Shown in pieces: positions 12,975-25,639 of a DNA stretch of 64,000 bases. Source of the DNA: Mercenaria mercenaria (Eukaryota > Mollusca > Bivalvia > Venerida > Veneridae); the NCBI RefSeq assembly GCF_021730395.1, contig NC_069375.1, positions 65,003,501 through 65,067,500 on the forward strand, written 5' to 3'. The notes beneath the pieces were generated by a model. It did not search any database. It saw nothing but the letters and a program-made list of their open reading frames with translations, and was not told the origin of the DNA. Numbering within the stretch: position 1 is the first letter of the stretch; each line of letters opens with the position of its first letter. The translations under genes were made by a program, and so were the position numbers.

Positions 12975-13100
12975 CTTGGGATCATATCGCAAATTACGTT
13001 CTGGTCAAAGAATACCTCATTTTTTATATCCAGTGCATAGTCTTCATTTTTAAGATGGAAATAGATGTACTGGTACCCAATCTCATGTATATTTTATATT
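12975..13100 (-). other. candidate upstream exon of HSPA12-like gene 1
   Basis: A block here is homologous to the one upstream of gene 2 exon A, including a consensus donor AAG|GTAAGT whose exon side ends at 12975. It would leave a 98-nt intron before exon A. In the frame of exon A it reads through to a TGA with no ATG, so as a coding start it fails. The 5' limit is unknown. Confidence 0.4.
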
Positions 13101-14489
13101 AGGACTATATAAACCTTATATCATTATGAGTAAACAAGTAAAACTGTCTTGGTAAATATGAATTGTGCCTTTAATAACATTGACTGTCCGTTGTTTGTAT
13201 GAGATGGTTTATCATAAAATACCCGAATAAATATGCATGATAAACTGTTGCATGGTTGCACAGTTACAAAATTAATTTTGAAAACTTACCAACGAAAATA
13301 TCCATAAATGTATACATGTTATACAAACATCTAATACCACACAACTGTAATACAAATATATGATATGACAGAGCGGCTGAACAGCGGCGGTTATTATGCT
13401 TGGTACTCCTCTACCCATTTTGTACTAACGTACGTGTATGAGAATAGTATGCTTGGAATATATTATGTGCCTGTGCATGTGATAACGGTTAGGATGTGGT
13501 AAAAATTAATGGCCCTTCCTTGTTGTATTTGTCTATACCGATGAAGTATTGTTGTTGTTGTTGTTGATCATGATTATGAAATTGTTTCGATTCTTCTTCG
13601 GCAGATAATATAGTGCAACATATAACGAATAGCGCAAAAAATACTATCTTTTTTACAAATAGATATACAGTGGAACCTTAATCATAACCTCGTTGTTATG
13701 CAATGGCAACATTACCTTTGTTGAAGTTTGTACTCTTGCCTAGTTGATATATCAAAGCCTATTTTATAAGAGTCCAGTTTCTGAGTGTAATGTATCGGGT
13801 GCTGGTTCATCAGTTTATTCACATTGTTTCTAGTACTGCTATCCACGACTGTCATAGAAACAACTAACCTTTGGTCAGTGGCATGCATGCATTGTATTTA
13901 AGCCACGCCTTCTGGTTCGTGATTAGCTATAGAGATATTGCATCCCTCTGTTGTTTTTAAATGAAATGACTATCATTTCTTTTAAAATATAAAGTAATAA
14001 TGCATTTAACAATATTAGGATTAGGACATATTATTTCCATACATGAAAACATGTCCTTAATAAATCGTTTCGATTTACATTATTTGAAGTAAGTACAAGT
14101 AATGGTAAGCCGTAATGAACTAAAAAGTGGGAGTGTTATAAAGTTTCTCTGAAAATTTTCCCGTGTCTAGTTTTGATAAGTTTAGCACTTCTGGAATTGA
14201 TAGTCCTATAAATATAAAAGATAAAAGGTAAGGGTAGATTTCCCGGAAGCACAGTGCACCTCAAACACAGCCATACATAAACCTGATGAAGTTAAACATT
14301 TCTGAATTTGTGATCTATTTATTTTCCTTCCTTTAACATTTAAATTTCACAAAAGTTCGGTTCGCGTGTCCATACCTTTGAATAGTGGCTATTAGACTAA
14401 GTCTATACAATGTAATAATTTCCATATATGAGCACGTGAAAATCTCTAAATTTTATGGAAGATTGGCTTTGCGTTTTGACATTCTCCTG
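13101..14489. other. intergenic, nothing recognised
   Basis: No gene is supported. A small (TTG)6 microsatellite lies at 13549-13566. Confidence 0.5.
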
Positions 14490-17000
14490 ACCGGTCTTTT
14501 TGCTTGTTCAGGAGATAGATCCCACCATTGAAATAACAGGGGTTTTCATAGAATGGTCTGACATGAGATACTGGCGTCGTTTAACCGTACCATCCGCTGA
14601 TTTTGAGACAACACATGTCCCTTTTTTATTAATAACTTCCAATGGTTTTACCCAGACTGAAAAAGTTTTATTTCTTCGTTGTTTTGGGGGTCACTTTTTT
14701 GTTGTTTCTTTTTGTTTTGTTTTGTCAGCATTTTTTTTGTGTTCTTTGTCTCTTGACTTTTATTGTTTTGGCACTTTAGTACGGATTTATTCCGATAAAT
14801 TGGTTTCTATCTTCCTATTGAATAATTGTTCTGCTGAAAATAACCCGTTTTTTCAATGTTGTGTTGCACGATACATGAATAAACAGTTCTGTACTTCCGC
14901 CCTCCAGTTTTGTTTTCAGCAAGAGCAGTTTTTACCGCTTTCTTCAGTGATTTGTTAAAATTTTCAACTACTCCGTAAGCTCTAGCCCAATGCAGTGTTA
15001 AGCGTGTATGTTTTAAATTTTCACTAAGATGTTGCTTAAATTAATCAGATGTTAAATTTTGTGCATTGTCTGAAACAAATTCCCCAACTAATCCATGTAT
15101 GTAAACATTTCTCTAAATTTATTTATGATGGTAGCACGTGATGCTTTTATAATGTCCACGTCTGGACATCTGTTGTAAAAATCGATAACGACCAAAATAC
15201 TTCCTGCTGTCGGGAAAGGCCATGAAAGGTCAATTGCTACCTTTTTCAACGGTCCGTCGGGCAACGGAGGTATCATTTTTGTACAGGTTTTGGCGGGCTT
15301 CATACCATTTGACACGACTGACTGTATTGTATAAGCATTTCGTGGTCGATATTTAGCCACCATACCTTTTCACGTACTTATTGTTTTGGTTTCACTAATC
15401 CCTGGTGACCCTCATGCGCTACTTCCAAGGCTCGAATTCGAAGATCTTTGGATATTTCAATTCTGCGATAGATAGTTGTTTCTATTATAGTAAGTTCATT
15501 GTTTGCTTCGTAAAGTATATTTATTCTCCAGGTTTTGATTATTTTCATGTCTGAAAAGACATTTTCACTAGTCTTAATGTCTTTTTGTTCTCGGATTCAT
15601 CTTCAATTTCTGTTGTTGTTAACGCTATTGGAAGAGTTGGTTTTATTGTATACCGTATATTTTGTTCGGTTTTTGGCAAATGGTTTGAGCAGGTTTCGGT
15701 TCAGCACATCAGAAGTATTTAAGTAGTCTTGTTCATATTTTACCTAAATTGATATGGCTGCAATCGGATGACCTAATTTTGTATTCTTGGTGGCGCATTA
15801 TTTGTACTGTTGAAAAATTGCTCCAACTGCCTGCATTCGGTGACGACTGTGAATTCTATTCCATATTGGTATGTGATGTACTTTTGTATCGCCCAAAATA
15901 CAGCCAATGCTTTTCTTGCTGTTTCGGAATACCATCTTTCCACTTGGGTTAATTTTCTTGCATACATTACTGGCTAAAACTCCCAATTTTCTTACTTTTA
16001 AGTCAGTATAGTACCCCATCCAAATGGACTTCCACAGTTATCTTATTTTCCGAATTTGATCATTGTAACACAATATGTTTGCTGTTATGAATGTTTCATT
16101 TAATATGTGAAACGCATGTTACTCTGTACTAGTCCATTGCCATTCGGAATTTTCGTCAATTTTGATGCCTTTGCTTGACAGCGTGTGTCCCAAGAACATG
16201 ATTTCTTCTTTGTCAAACACACATGTAACTTTCTTTAGGGTTAAATGATTTCCCATCCTTCGTTCGGGCACAATTTGTTGTTCTTTTGTCTGTGCGTAAA
16301 TAACGATATCACCTGAAATGCTTCCGCAATTTGGTATATCTTGTATGATCAATTGTATGGTTCTCTGGTGAATTTTGGGTGCTGAATTCATTCCATAGAT
16401 CAGTCTTTTGTACCTGCACACTCCTTTGTGACTAGTGACAGTTGTGATGTACCGTGAATTTTCCTTTAGTTCAATTCGATGGCATGATTGTGATAGATCC
16501 AGTTTTGAGCAACTTTTCACATCATTCATATCTTGAAGCGGAGTCTTAGTGTTCGGAATAGGGAATCTTTCTCGGTGTACTGCCGTATTTGCTTGTCGCG
16601 TATCCACACATAATCTTATATCCCAATTTTGCTTCGGAACAATTTTCCAAATTTTGTATAGGCTGAACACGTAACATTTCGCGATTTCCGGCAACCTTTC
16701 CCATAGTACCCCATGTTTCAACATCGATAGCAAATTGCTGGCATTTACCTGGATCTCTGGAAATACGCACGATACTGCCACTATTTATGACAAGAATCAA
16801 TTGGTATTTATGATAAGACCCATACCACCTACTGTTTATACTTCTTAACAAGACAACACTATATTGTCTTATATCCTTTATATGACAGCATTACGTGAAA
16901 TCGTTTCTTCTTTTGTTGTAATAGATTACCGAAATGTCTTTGTTTTTAGTAAAATCCAATCCCAGTTTTATTTCTAGTGGCACAGATGAAAAGAAAACAC
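14490..17000 (-). mobile_element. Ty3/gypsy-type LTR-retrotransposon pol fossil, broken
   Basis: Minus-strand pieces follow the Ty3/gypsy pol order. Reverse transcriptase lies at about 16850-16120, with FPIPNT, CSKLDLSQSCHRIEL, YKRLIYGMNSAP and FLGHTLSSKGI. A segment like RNase H is at about 15967-15770 (YSETARKALAVFWAI). A zinc-binding and integrase core region runs over about 15500-15000 (KKVAIDLSWPFP, VVIDFYNRCPDV), followed by a C-terminal tail to about 14490. No gag and no flanking LTRs were recognised. The element is an old fossil with many breaks and cannot be active. Confidence 0.85.
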
Positions 17001-17024
17001 AATTACAAGGTTTAGGCGTACTAT

Positions 17025-17078
17025 ATTTATTTATTTTATTTATTTATTTATTTATTTATTATTTTTTTTTTTTTTTTT
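17025..17078. repeat. (TTTA)n microsatellite and poly-T
   Basis: About eight near-perfect ATTT units followed by a T run. A second T run lies near 17170-17195. Low-complexity sequence. Confidence 0.9.
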
Positions 17079-17741
17079 GCTGCAAAGTGATTGCATAAAA
17101 TTAATATATTGTAATTATGTTTCTTCAAAAAATTGCGATGGTCTTTAATGATACACCTTTGCTTAGTTTTTTATTTTATTTTTTTTTTTTTTTAAAGATT
17201 TGTTTATGCGGATTGCTTTATAAACTGCGACACTATGTGGATTACTAATGACAGCCTATTTGCATTTCAACGTAATTTTTTTCCGATTTTCAAAAGCCAT
17301 GATGAAAATATTTTCAACTAATCGAAAATCTATAAATTTATCAATGATTGTACAATTATCATGATTTATTGGCATAAAGACCTTCGCCAGAAGATCTGAA
17401 TAAATTATGCTCAGTACCTATGACTGACTTATTAAAACTTTGTCGGAATTACCTGTCATTATATTCAAATGTTTAACAAGTAGGAAACTATGTTAGAATG
17501 TCAGATAATATCTAACATAAATATCGAGGTAAAGAAGGCAGCTCGAAACTATTTTGTACGACAGGTATACATTAATGTGTAATAGCAGAAGTTATTTAAA
17601 CCTGAAATAAAATATCTATAAAATAATATCTAGCAGGGGCATGTTTAAAGTAATTCAAAACATGGTTGTGATGTAATCCTTTGTTAGTTTTGTCCATTAT
17701 ATAGGTTATTGTACCAATACCGTTCTATACACACGATTATT

Positions 17742-17842
17742 TTACTATACCTGTCCATTATTAACCTGTAACTGTCCATTCTTAAAATAATGGATACTTT
17801 AAGAATGGACAGGTACAGGTTAATAATGGACAGGTATAGTAA
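17742..17842. repeat. 101-bp near-perfect palindrome
   Basis: Arms 17742-17786 and 17798-17842 are 45 nt each and match at 44 of 45 positions in inverted orientation, with an 11-nt spacer. Each arm also contains two copies of CTGTCCATT. It looks like a small foldback or MITE-like element; no target duplication was confirmed. Confidence 0.9.
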
Positions 17843-18178
17843 CAACCTTTTACGTTGAGAGGTGAGTACATCAACCTATGAAATTCGAAAGTATTAAAAT
17901 ATAAACTGCACCGTTTTACAGAATTTGTAACTGCAATAAAAATACCTGAAGAGGAACGTATGACTTTAACCCAAATCGCCCCACAAATTATCAGTCAAGT
18001 GACAATCAAACAATGTGCCAAAAGTAATTACAGAATGTTAGTTTAAATCTTCAACCGTTACAAAGTAGTAAAGTCCTCTTTGTGTACTGCTAAATCGCAA
18101 TAGAAAAGTATCGCAGATATACACCTGGTATGGCATTTTCAGTCAAAAATAGATGAAACTAGGCAATGTAATGTAAAA

Positions 18179-18745
18179 ACAAGAGCTGTCGAAGGACAGC
18201 AACGCTCTACTATTCAACAGCCTTGTCATTTGAATGAATATTAAAGTCGAAAAAGGGGCATAATTTTGTAAAATTGTAAAAAGGATTATGGAACCTGTAC
18301 ATTACATATCAGCTTATGACAATGGGCAATTGTGCAAGTTTCAATCCATTCCCATTCGTGGGTACTGAGATACCAGCTTACATACAAAAATTTAACCAAC
18401 AACTGCTTAGTCGAAAAAATGACATAATTTTGTAAAAATGCAAAGTAGAGTTATGAAACCTGAGCATTGCATGTCAGATCATCACAATGAAAAGTGTGTG
18501 ACGTTTCAATCCATTTCCATTAGTAGGTACTGAAATACCAGCTTAGATAATTATAATACCTTAATAAAAATTATACAAAATAGAGTTATGGAACCTGTGC
18601 AGTGTAAGTCAATTTATCTCAGTGAATAAGTGTGTGAAGTTTCAATCCATTCCCACAAGTGATTATTGAGATACCAGCTTACATACAAAAACCTAACCAA
18701 ATCGGGACGCCGACGCGGACGTAGACGCCTGGATGAAATAAAAAA
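18179..18745 (-). mobile_element. tandem-core element, family A, copy 1
   Basis: Read on the minus strand, this is an array of about four degenerate monomers of roughly 115 bp (GATACCAGCTTACATACAAAA blocks in plus orientation). The other end (plus-strand left) has the hairpin-forming GCTGTCGAAGGACAGC and then GCTCTACTATTC. Copies 2 and 3 are at 38.1 and 62.3 kb. The 5' end is incomplete here. The design fits a Helentron-associated non-autonomous element; that class is inferred. Confidence 0.7.
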
Positions 18746-19095
18746 AAAAATGGAAAACCACAGGTCGCCTAACACGACATAAACGAAAATGTTGCAGGCT
18801 CGGTTTGATTTAGCCTGTTTGATTTAGCCTGTTTACGTTCATGGACGGTAGTTGAAGTGCAAGCTACTGTCCACGCCCTCTAGTCCCGGGTTGAACAGAA
18901 CTCAACATTTACACATGTTATAAGTACCTGAATATAATTTAGAGACATCCGCAGATGTATTCATACAACGGTGCACATGGAACCTTCAATGATGCACAGA
19001 GTGCAATTCCATGAAAAGCGGCGTATGGTAAAATAATGGTTGTGCCCTAAACGAGAAAACAATGGGCAGAATTAAACAAACTCGGATCCAATAGA
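18746..19095 (+). repeat. interspersed repeat, family B, copy 1
   Basis: Shares long stretches with 29550-29870 (ACGAAAATGTTG, CAACATTTA, GTATTCATAC, AGTGCAATTCCATGAAAA, CTAAACGAGAAAACAATGGGCAGAA), with an inverted copy at 57230-57450, and weakly with 39290-39430. It is non-coding. It abuts the family-A copy. Confidence 0.75.
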
Positions 19096-19269
19096 GCTAA
19101 AACACATAATTTTCCTTTCTCTTTCAAATGCTTCAGACCTGTCTTTCTCATGCAGTGTTCGTGTAAAATTGGTTTAATATGTGCCATAACTGTCATTTGT
19201 TGCAGTCCTAAAAAGAAACCTACTGTACGTTTCGGTATTACCAGAAGATCTTAATTGAACTTGAATACA

Positions 19270-19440
19270 ATTGTCTTGCAATAAGGATGTTATTTATTGC
19301 AATAACGAAATATTTTCACATAAAAACGAGATATGAGTCATAAGGAGTAATGTTCTCATGTAATACGGGTAATTCTCTTCTCATTGATAGAATATCTCGT
19401 AATTACGAGATAAGAACGATTGTTTTCTAATAACGATATA
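19270..19440. repeat. degenerate array of palindromic TCGTAATTACGA units, copy 1
   Basis: Contains AATATCTCGTAATTACGAGAT and diverged relatives such as AAAACGAGATATGAG. The same motif forms a longer array at 47310-47560. Confidence 0.6.
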
Positions 19441-20635
19441 AAATACATTATACATACATTTTAGAATGTCTTCACCTGGACCCGTCATTTATTATATTAC
19501 TTTATTTATATAAAACTGCAAACTCAGCACGAACATGGACAACTATTAATACATACATCATAAGGCCAAGTTAAATTTTACTTTTTGTAAAGGTACTTCA
19601 AATCATTCATAAATATGACAAAACGAGATATGTTCGAAACTTTCCTGAATATCAGCACTGAATAACATTATTTTAGTGTTTAAAAAACTTTTAATTGCAA
19701 AAAAATATTTATATGCAATCTAATTTAAACTCCATTTGACTTAGTATTTTTATTTAGCACAGAGACACAAATCAATGAATTGTCTTTGCCTCAAAGAGGA
19801 CAATATTACAGACATTATATAATATCACGCAAGTCTTGATTTATTTCTTGAGGACCGTGTTTTAAGTCAAAGAAAAGCCTCAAACTATCCATTATGTGAA
19901 AGAATGGACAGTTTTCGGCTTTTCTCCTTTACTTAAACAGGACGGAGAGGTTATACGTCTCGCTGAATGATTTCACGAAGGCTTAGTGAGTGTAGGTTTT
20001 CTTTTAATTCAAACACACTTTTGCTGTATATTGTCTTGATTCATAGTATAGGATTTGGGCTATGAAGTAAATTATTCAGTTTTAAGAAACCAAAATGGAT
20101 GGAGCGTAGCGACCGACCGACTGACGTTAAATATTTCACTTCTATCCGACTTGCTGTCTTTCCTATCTATAGTCGATGCAGTAGCTCTAAAAATGTTAGT
20201 CTGTAAATAACACTCTTCATGTTATAGAGGCAGATATGCATAAGTTCTATAGGTCCGGACTATATATTGGACAAATCTATTATTTAATGCCTGGCAGTTG
20301 CTTGATTGAAAAAGAAAGGTACACGTTAATATATCTTGTATGATAGTAAACGGAACAAACATGGCATCACTATTTCCTGATTACTTCAAATACTAAAAAT
20401 ATGATTTATATAGTACTCATTTATGATATTCAGTGTTTCAACGCTGCATACGATCTATTTATATTATGTTTCATTGTTTGTTGCTCCTCAGAGAAAAAAT
20501 CAACTAAAGTGAAACTTAAATCAGACAATCAACTGTCTTCATTTTTGTGTTTTCATTTTCAATCCGTTTGTTTCTATTTGCTTTATAACTACTTTACAAA
20601 TAAAAACGAATAACATCATAAAACAAGGCGATCGT
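19441..20635. other. intergenic, nothing recognised
   Basis: No supported gene. The 70-codon frame near 20401 has no recognisable features. Confidence 0.5.
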
Positions 20636-21359
20636 TAACACCGATGGATGCTCTCCGAAACTACTGTAGCATAAGGGGTTTCTCAGCTACGGAGGATGTG
20701 TAGTGTTAAGGGGAAACATGGTCAGCAAGAGTTGTGGTTCTTTAACACTGCACGCTATCTCACTGATCTCTGTGAATAGGGAAAGTATCAAGTCAATACC
20801 TTACATAGTTTTCGAGTTATGCCCCAAACAAGGTTTTCAAAAAGGAGATAATTCAAAAATGGGACCACATAGAGATATGGTTCATTGTCACTGCACTCCC
20901 TCTCACTGACTTCTATCAATATATAAAGTATGAAGTCAATCCCTTACATGGTATTCAATTTATGTCCCGGACAAAATTTTCAAAAAAAGGAGATAATTCA
21001 AAGACGGGAAAACTTAAGTTATGGTTCCTTGTTACTGCACTCCCTCTCATTGACCTCTATCAAAATGTAAAGTATGAAGTCAATCAGTTACACAGTATTC
21101 AAGCTATGGCCCGGACAAGGTTTTCATAAAAGGAAATAATTAAAAAATGTGACCATCTAAAGTTATGGTTCCTTATAACTGCACTTTCTCTCACTGACTT
21201 TTATCAATATATAAAATATGAAGTAAATCCCATTGATAGTATTTGAGTTATGCCCAAGACAAGGTTTTCAGAAAAAGGAGATAATAAAAACATGGAACCA
21301 CCTAGAGTTATGGTTCCTTGTCACTTCACTACCTCACAATGACTCTATCATTGTATAAA

Positions 21360-21446
21360 AAACAAAGAAAAATATCAAACAGGGAATACCACGCACCAAA
21401 AGCGCAGCCTCCTCAAAACGAACCCCCCAGCACGCAAACGCGTGCA

Positions 21447-21483
<37 letters not shown>

Positions 21484-24400
21484 GCTTACACATCAGGACA
21501 AAACGAACAACTCACACACACACACTCAGAGCCAACACATAAGGACAAGACGAGCAATAAGCATACACACACGCGCGCACACAAAGTCAATACACAAGGA
21601 CAAAACGAACAAACAAAGGAACATAGTGGGGCACCGTCTTGGAACGGTCAGTGGCAAAAACACCACTGGGGAGCTTAAACCGGTTTATGGTGCGCACCCA
21701 ACCTCACTCTTACCCCCACCATGTTCCAAAGACATGGGACAGTGTAAATAAAAGTAATCCCCTCCAGGTGAATCTCTAACACACGTAATGGAAACAAAAA
21801 GGCATGGCATGTAAAACACAAAAATGCTCGTGTATAAATATATAAAAAGCAAACCTTAAGAACCAAAAACGTATGTACTCAATGCCTTTTCAGAAGACAG
21901 AGCAACAAGAGAAACACCTTTAAGGGCCCGACGAAACAGGCCAGAAGACAAATATCAAAACAGTTCAGTCCTGGTAGGATTTAAAAACTGCTCATCATAG
22001 AGTCCTCCCCCTCTTCCGTCAGACGCAATCAAAGAGGGAAGCGTAGTATCCAACTGTAAACGGGTTGAACACTAAACATGCGGTATGTCTCAAAACAGTT
22101 GGGTCGTAACCTCTTTTAATAAAACGTTTGATAATCTTTTCAAATACATTTGGAAAATTACCATGACCCAAGATCTTACGAAGTTTGTAAACCACATCCC
22201 CATAAAAAACGGGTTTAGAAATACCTTCTCGCAGAAGTGTCTTTAAATTACTATTGAATTTTAAAACTAAATCAGAAGTACGATAATAAAATTTAGTAAA
22301 ATATTTACGCAATTTGTAATAACGGTAGCCTTGCTGAAGAAGTTTACTTGTAATATATTGATTACGTTCATTGAAATGCTTGACATGACTACACGCTCTG
22401 GCAAACCGAATTAATTGAGAAATATATACCCCATAAGATGTAGCCTGAGGTACATGCCCATCCAAATGGGGAAAATTTACAATACTAAAATTAAAATCAT
22501 CCCTCTTGTCATAAATTTTGGTATGTATAATATTGTCATAAATAGAGAGATGTAAATCTAAAACTGAAGCATCAGTATCCGAATTGTTAGTTTTAATTAA
22601 CTGAAGCTCCCTAGGATAAATAGTTCCCACCAAATGACCAAAAAACGGATTATCCATATTAAGAATATCATCCAGATAGCGTGATGTATTATTAAATGCA
22701 GTTATAATATCTGCTTGCGTATCTGGAGAAAGGCTCAACATAAAGTCTCTTTCATAACAATATAAAAACAAATCTGCGACAAGGGGTGCACAATTTGTTC
22801 CCATGGGAATACCAACAACTTGTCTAAAAACTGCATTCCCAAACCTGATGTAAATGTTGTTCAATAAAAAGGAAAGGGCTTTACAAACTTCGTCACAGGT
22901 CCACATAGTATAATGTTTAATAATATTGCTACTAAAAAAAGCTTTATCAAAATTGCAAGCGATAAATGTAGCATTCTCTCTGGCAAAAGTCTTTTGGATT
23001 AGGGCAGTTAATTTGTCATTTATTAAGTTATGTGGTATAGTGGTATACAAAGTAGAAAAATCGTATGTACTGACTGTAGATACCTTGTAATTATTAATTT
23101 TCAACTTATCCAGGATTTTGCCAGAATTTTTAATCGATCAAAATAAGTGTTTACCAGAGTTTTCGTATACTTTATCGCAGTATCTTTCCACGTGGGCTTT
23201 CACAGCAGTTAGACATGATGTTAATAGTTTTGAAATATTTGTAGTTGTACAAGAGCTTGAATTAGCGATAAAACGAGCTTTATATGGTTGTTTATGCAAT
23301 TTAGGAATCCAGTACATGGTCGGTAGTTTAAGTTGTTGATCGTCTATACGAACTTTTAAATTAGAAACTTCAGTGATGTGATCAGTAACCAATTTGTTTT
23401 CAACAGAAGGACTCAATATATAAGTTTTAGTGCTATTTAGTTCGTTTTGTAAAACATTAATATAATGCAGGCGTCAAATGATGATAATATTGTTGGCCGC
23501 CTTGTCTGCTGGAACTAAGACATACTTAGAAAGAAATTCTTGGATTTCCTTTTTCAAATGTCTTAAAGTAAACTTGGGTTTTGGTGGAAGTAGGTGTACA
23601 TTAGTTTGATAAAATTTTATTCGAGAATCAACAATGTTAAAAATATTTCGCTTCCAAGACGTTAATGCATTGGGATCAGCGTTCTCACGACGACACCATT
23701 TAGCACAGAAGGTTTCAATGGATTCTGCAATGTGACCATGACAAGCATTAAAATCAATAGTTGAAGAAATTTTATATTTAGGTCCTTTAAAAAATAAATT
23801 ACGAATACGTTTGTCTTTAATAATATCAAAATTACCAGTGATGACATTACCTGCATCTGAATAGCAAAATTTTGAGTTTTTACATTCGCAGTAAGAAGGA
23901 GTATTTGTTTGAACATCTAAGTCGGAAACAATTTTATTGTAATTGAAAATAACATTTCTTACAGGTGTTTTATATTTATAACAGATAATAGGAACTTCGG
24001 AGTTTCTGAAATATTTAGGCACAGAATCAATGACACGTTTATCCCGAAATATACTAGGTACATCGATGAGGTCAATACCTTTGTTCATGAAATATATTTT
24101 AAGAAAATGTCTCTCATGGTCAGATTGGATGTCAATATGTGGACGGAGAACATGTTGTGTGTAACTTTGAATAAGATATGATACAGTGTAAAACGGATCT
24201 GTTTGAATAACATACTGGTCCGCTTCCTCGTCCAGCTTTTTAAGAGACTGTACAGATAAAGATGAAAGACGAGAAAGCATTGAATGTCTACCAGAGTTTG
24301 AAAGAATTAAATCGAGGTCAGCAACAGATATATTGACTTTAGATATGCTTTTAACATTACCATTTCGTCTAATTCCATGAGACCTGGATTTACGTTTCCT

Positions 24401-24600
24401 AATATTTAAAATAGAAAAGATATCGATACCAGGGTTTTTTGAGATATTACCTTCCTGATAAATATTATCATTTAAGCCCAACTGAAACGGTAACTGTAAA
24501 TGTTTAACCCATTTGAATTCTTCTACATGTCTGGCTTTAATTTTAAAACTAGATGTGGAATTAGTATCATATACGATTTTCTCTAAAGTTACAACCAGGT
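21360..24600 (-). mobile_element. Penelope-like retroelement, 5' truncated, broken
   Basis: Three minus-strand coding pieces lie at about 24600-23474, 23416-23138 and 23104-22019. In order they show a Cys-containing N-terminal region (CECKNSKFC), the lead motif (LVPADKAANN), the YWIPKLHKQPYKARFI block, RT motif A (YDFSTLYTTIPH), motif B (VVGIPMGTNCAPL) and the catalytic YLDDIL, then a thumb region. No GIY-YIG follows the RT. That fits PLE clades with an N-terminal or absent endonuclease; any N-terminal endonuclease is lost at the truncated 5' end near 24600. A 3' untranslated part reaches about 21360 and includes a CA microsatellite. A few breaks only, so it is younger than the 1.9 kb copy, but it is not intact. 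It lies inside family-C repeat DNA. Confidence 0.87.
21448..21481. repeat. (CA)n microsatellite
   Basis: A perfect CA run of about 17 units in the 3' untranslated part of the Penelope-like element. More CA-rich words follow to about 21585. Confidence 0.95.
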
Positions 24601-24715
24601 ACCTTTAATACCTTTTGAGTTATTCTCCGGACAAGAAGTTCGACGGACGGACGGACGGACAAGATGGTGACTATATGTCCCCCCACCCTTCCCCTTCAGG
24701 GAGCATAAAAACGTT

Positions 24716-25329
24716 AAACATGTTTCAAGAAATAGCTATTGTTTATTTCTTTTGTTAATTGTTTAAAATTATTACTACATTCAAGGCTAAAAATGACTTT
24801 GTTCAAAATGTGGTTGCTACATTTTTTGTAATGCACATATAAAATATTAATTTCTAGTAAAATACTATTTCCGAGAGTAGTTTTCTCTAATATTTGTCAA
24901 AGGTTTGAACATTGATGGACAGAGTAAACACTTTTATTGAATCTATTATTTCTGATGAACTCCCTTTATGGCTCTTATCGTAAAAGTTCATGTGCAGTAT
25001 TAAAAGTAGCACTTTCCTATGGAACTTTAAATGTCAAATGTCGTCAACTGTAAAAGGATTAGGTTCAATGCTTGAGTTTGCAACACCCCTTTTACTGACA
25101 GAGCTTTTAACTGATATTTGCTTGTTCCATTTTTTGTGAATTTCTATATGATTTAACATAAATAGTAAAAACAATTTATTAAGGTGATATACGTGTGATT
25201 AAAAACAACATTTCAATCGTTATGTGTGAGTAATCACGTGACTAGAATATGCAGTCCTATTTGTTTATTAACATATTAGGACAGTTATTCAAATCAGGAG
25301 ATACGACTTTATTCACGGCACATGAGTTG
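24716..25329. other. intergenic, nothing recognised
   Basis: AT-rich, no gene and no named repeat. Confidence 0.5.
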
Positions 25330-25463
25330 CGACGTTTTTATATGGTACTAAAACCTTAATTTTAGCTTCACTAAAGATACGACGTTTTTATGGTACCAAA
25401 CCCCTAATTTTAGCTGAAATGGAGATGCAACGTTTTTATATGAATTTAGCTTAAATGGAAATA
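25330..25463. repeat. three-unit tandem repeat, about 50-bp period
   Basis: Units start near 25330, 25380 and 25428. Each has ACGTTTTTAT near its start, then TTTAGCT, then an AATGGAGAT-like end. The third unit is shorter. Confidence 0.7.
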
Positions 25464-25639
25464 CAGCATTTCATTTCGCAGACTAAAGTACGTACATTTC
25501 AGGAGTGATAGTAAGTCACTAACTTATTCTTTTTGTTAGCCATTAAATACGTTACAATGTAATACATATCAAGCCAATTCAAAACAGAAACGTTGCATAC
25601 TCAAATAAAAGTCAACCATTTTACCGGAATTTAAAACAA

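Larger units (their letters stand above)
20636..24715 (+). mobile_element. tandem-core element, family C, split by a Penelope-like insertion
   Basis: The left part, 20636-21358, has a start like GATGCTCTCCGA and then about five degenerate monomers of 110-150 bp (GGTTCCTT, CACTGCACTCCCTCTCA, GTATGAAGTCAATC, TATGCCC, AGGAGATAATTCAAAA). The right part, from about 24601 to 24715, resumes with AATACCTTTTGAGTTATTCTCCGGAC, a GACGGACGGACGG linker and an end CTTCAGGGAGCATAAA. A shorter uninterrupted relative at 35862-36305 has the same start and end. So the Penelope-like element inserted into an older family-C copy. Confidence 0.75.

Noticed and set aside
21318-21678. His/Thr-repeat frames
   Set aside because: Read-through of a CA microsatellite inside the 3' part of a Penelope-like element.
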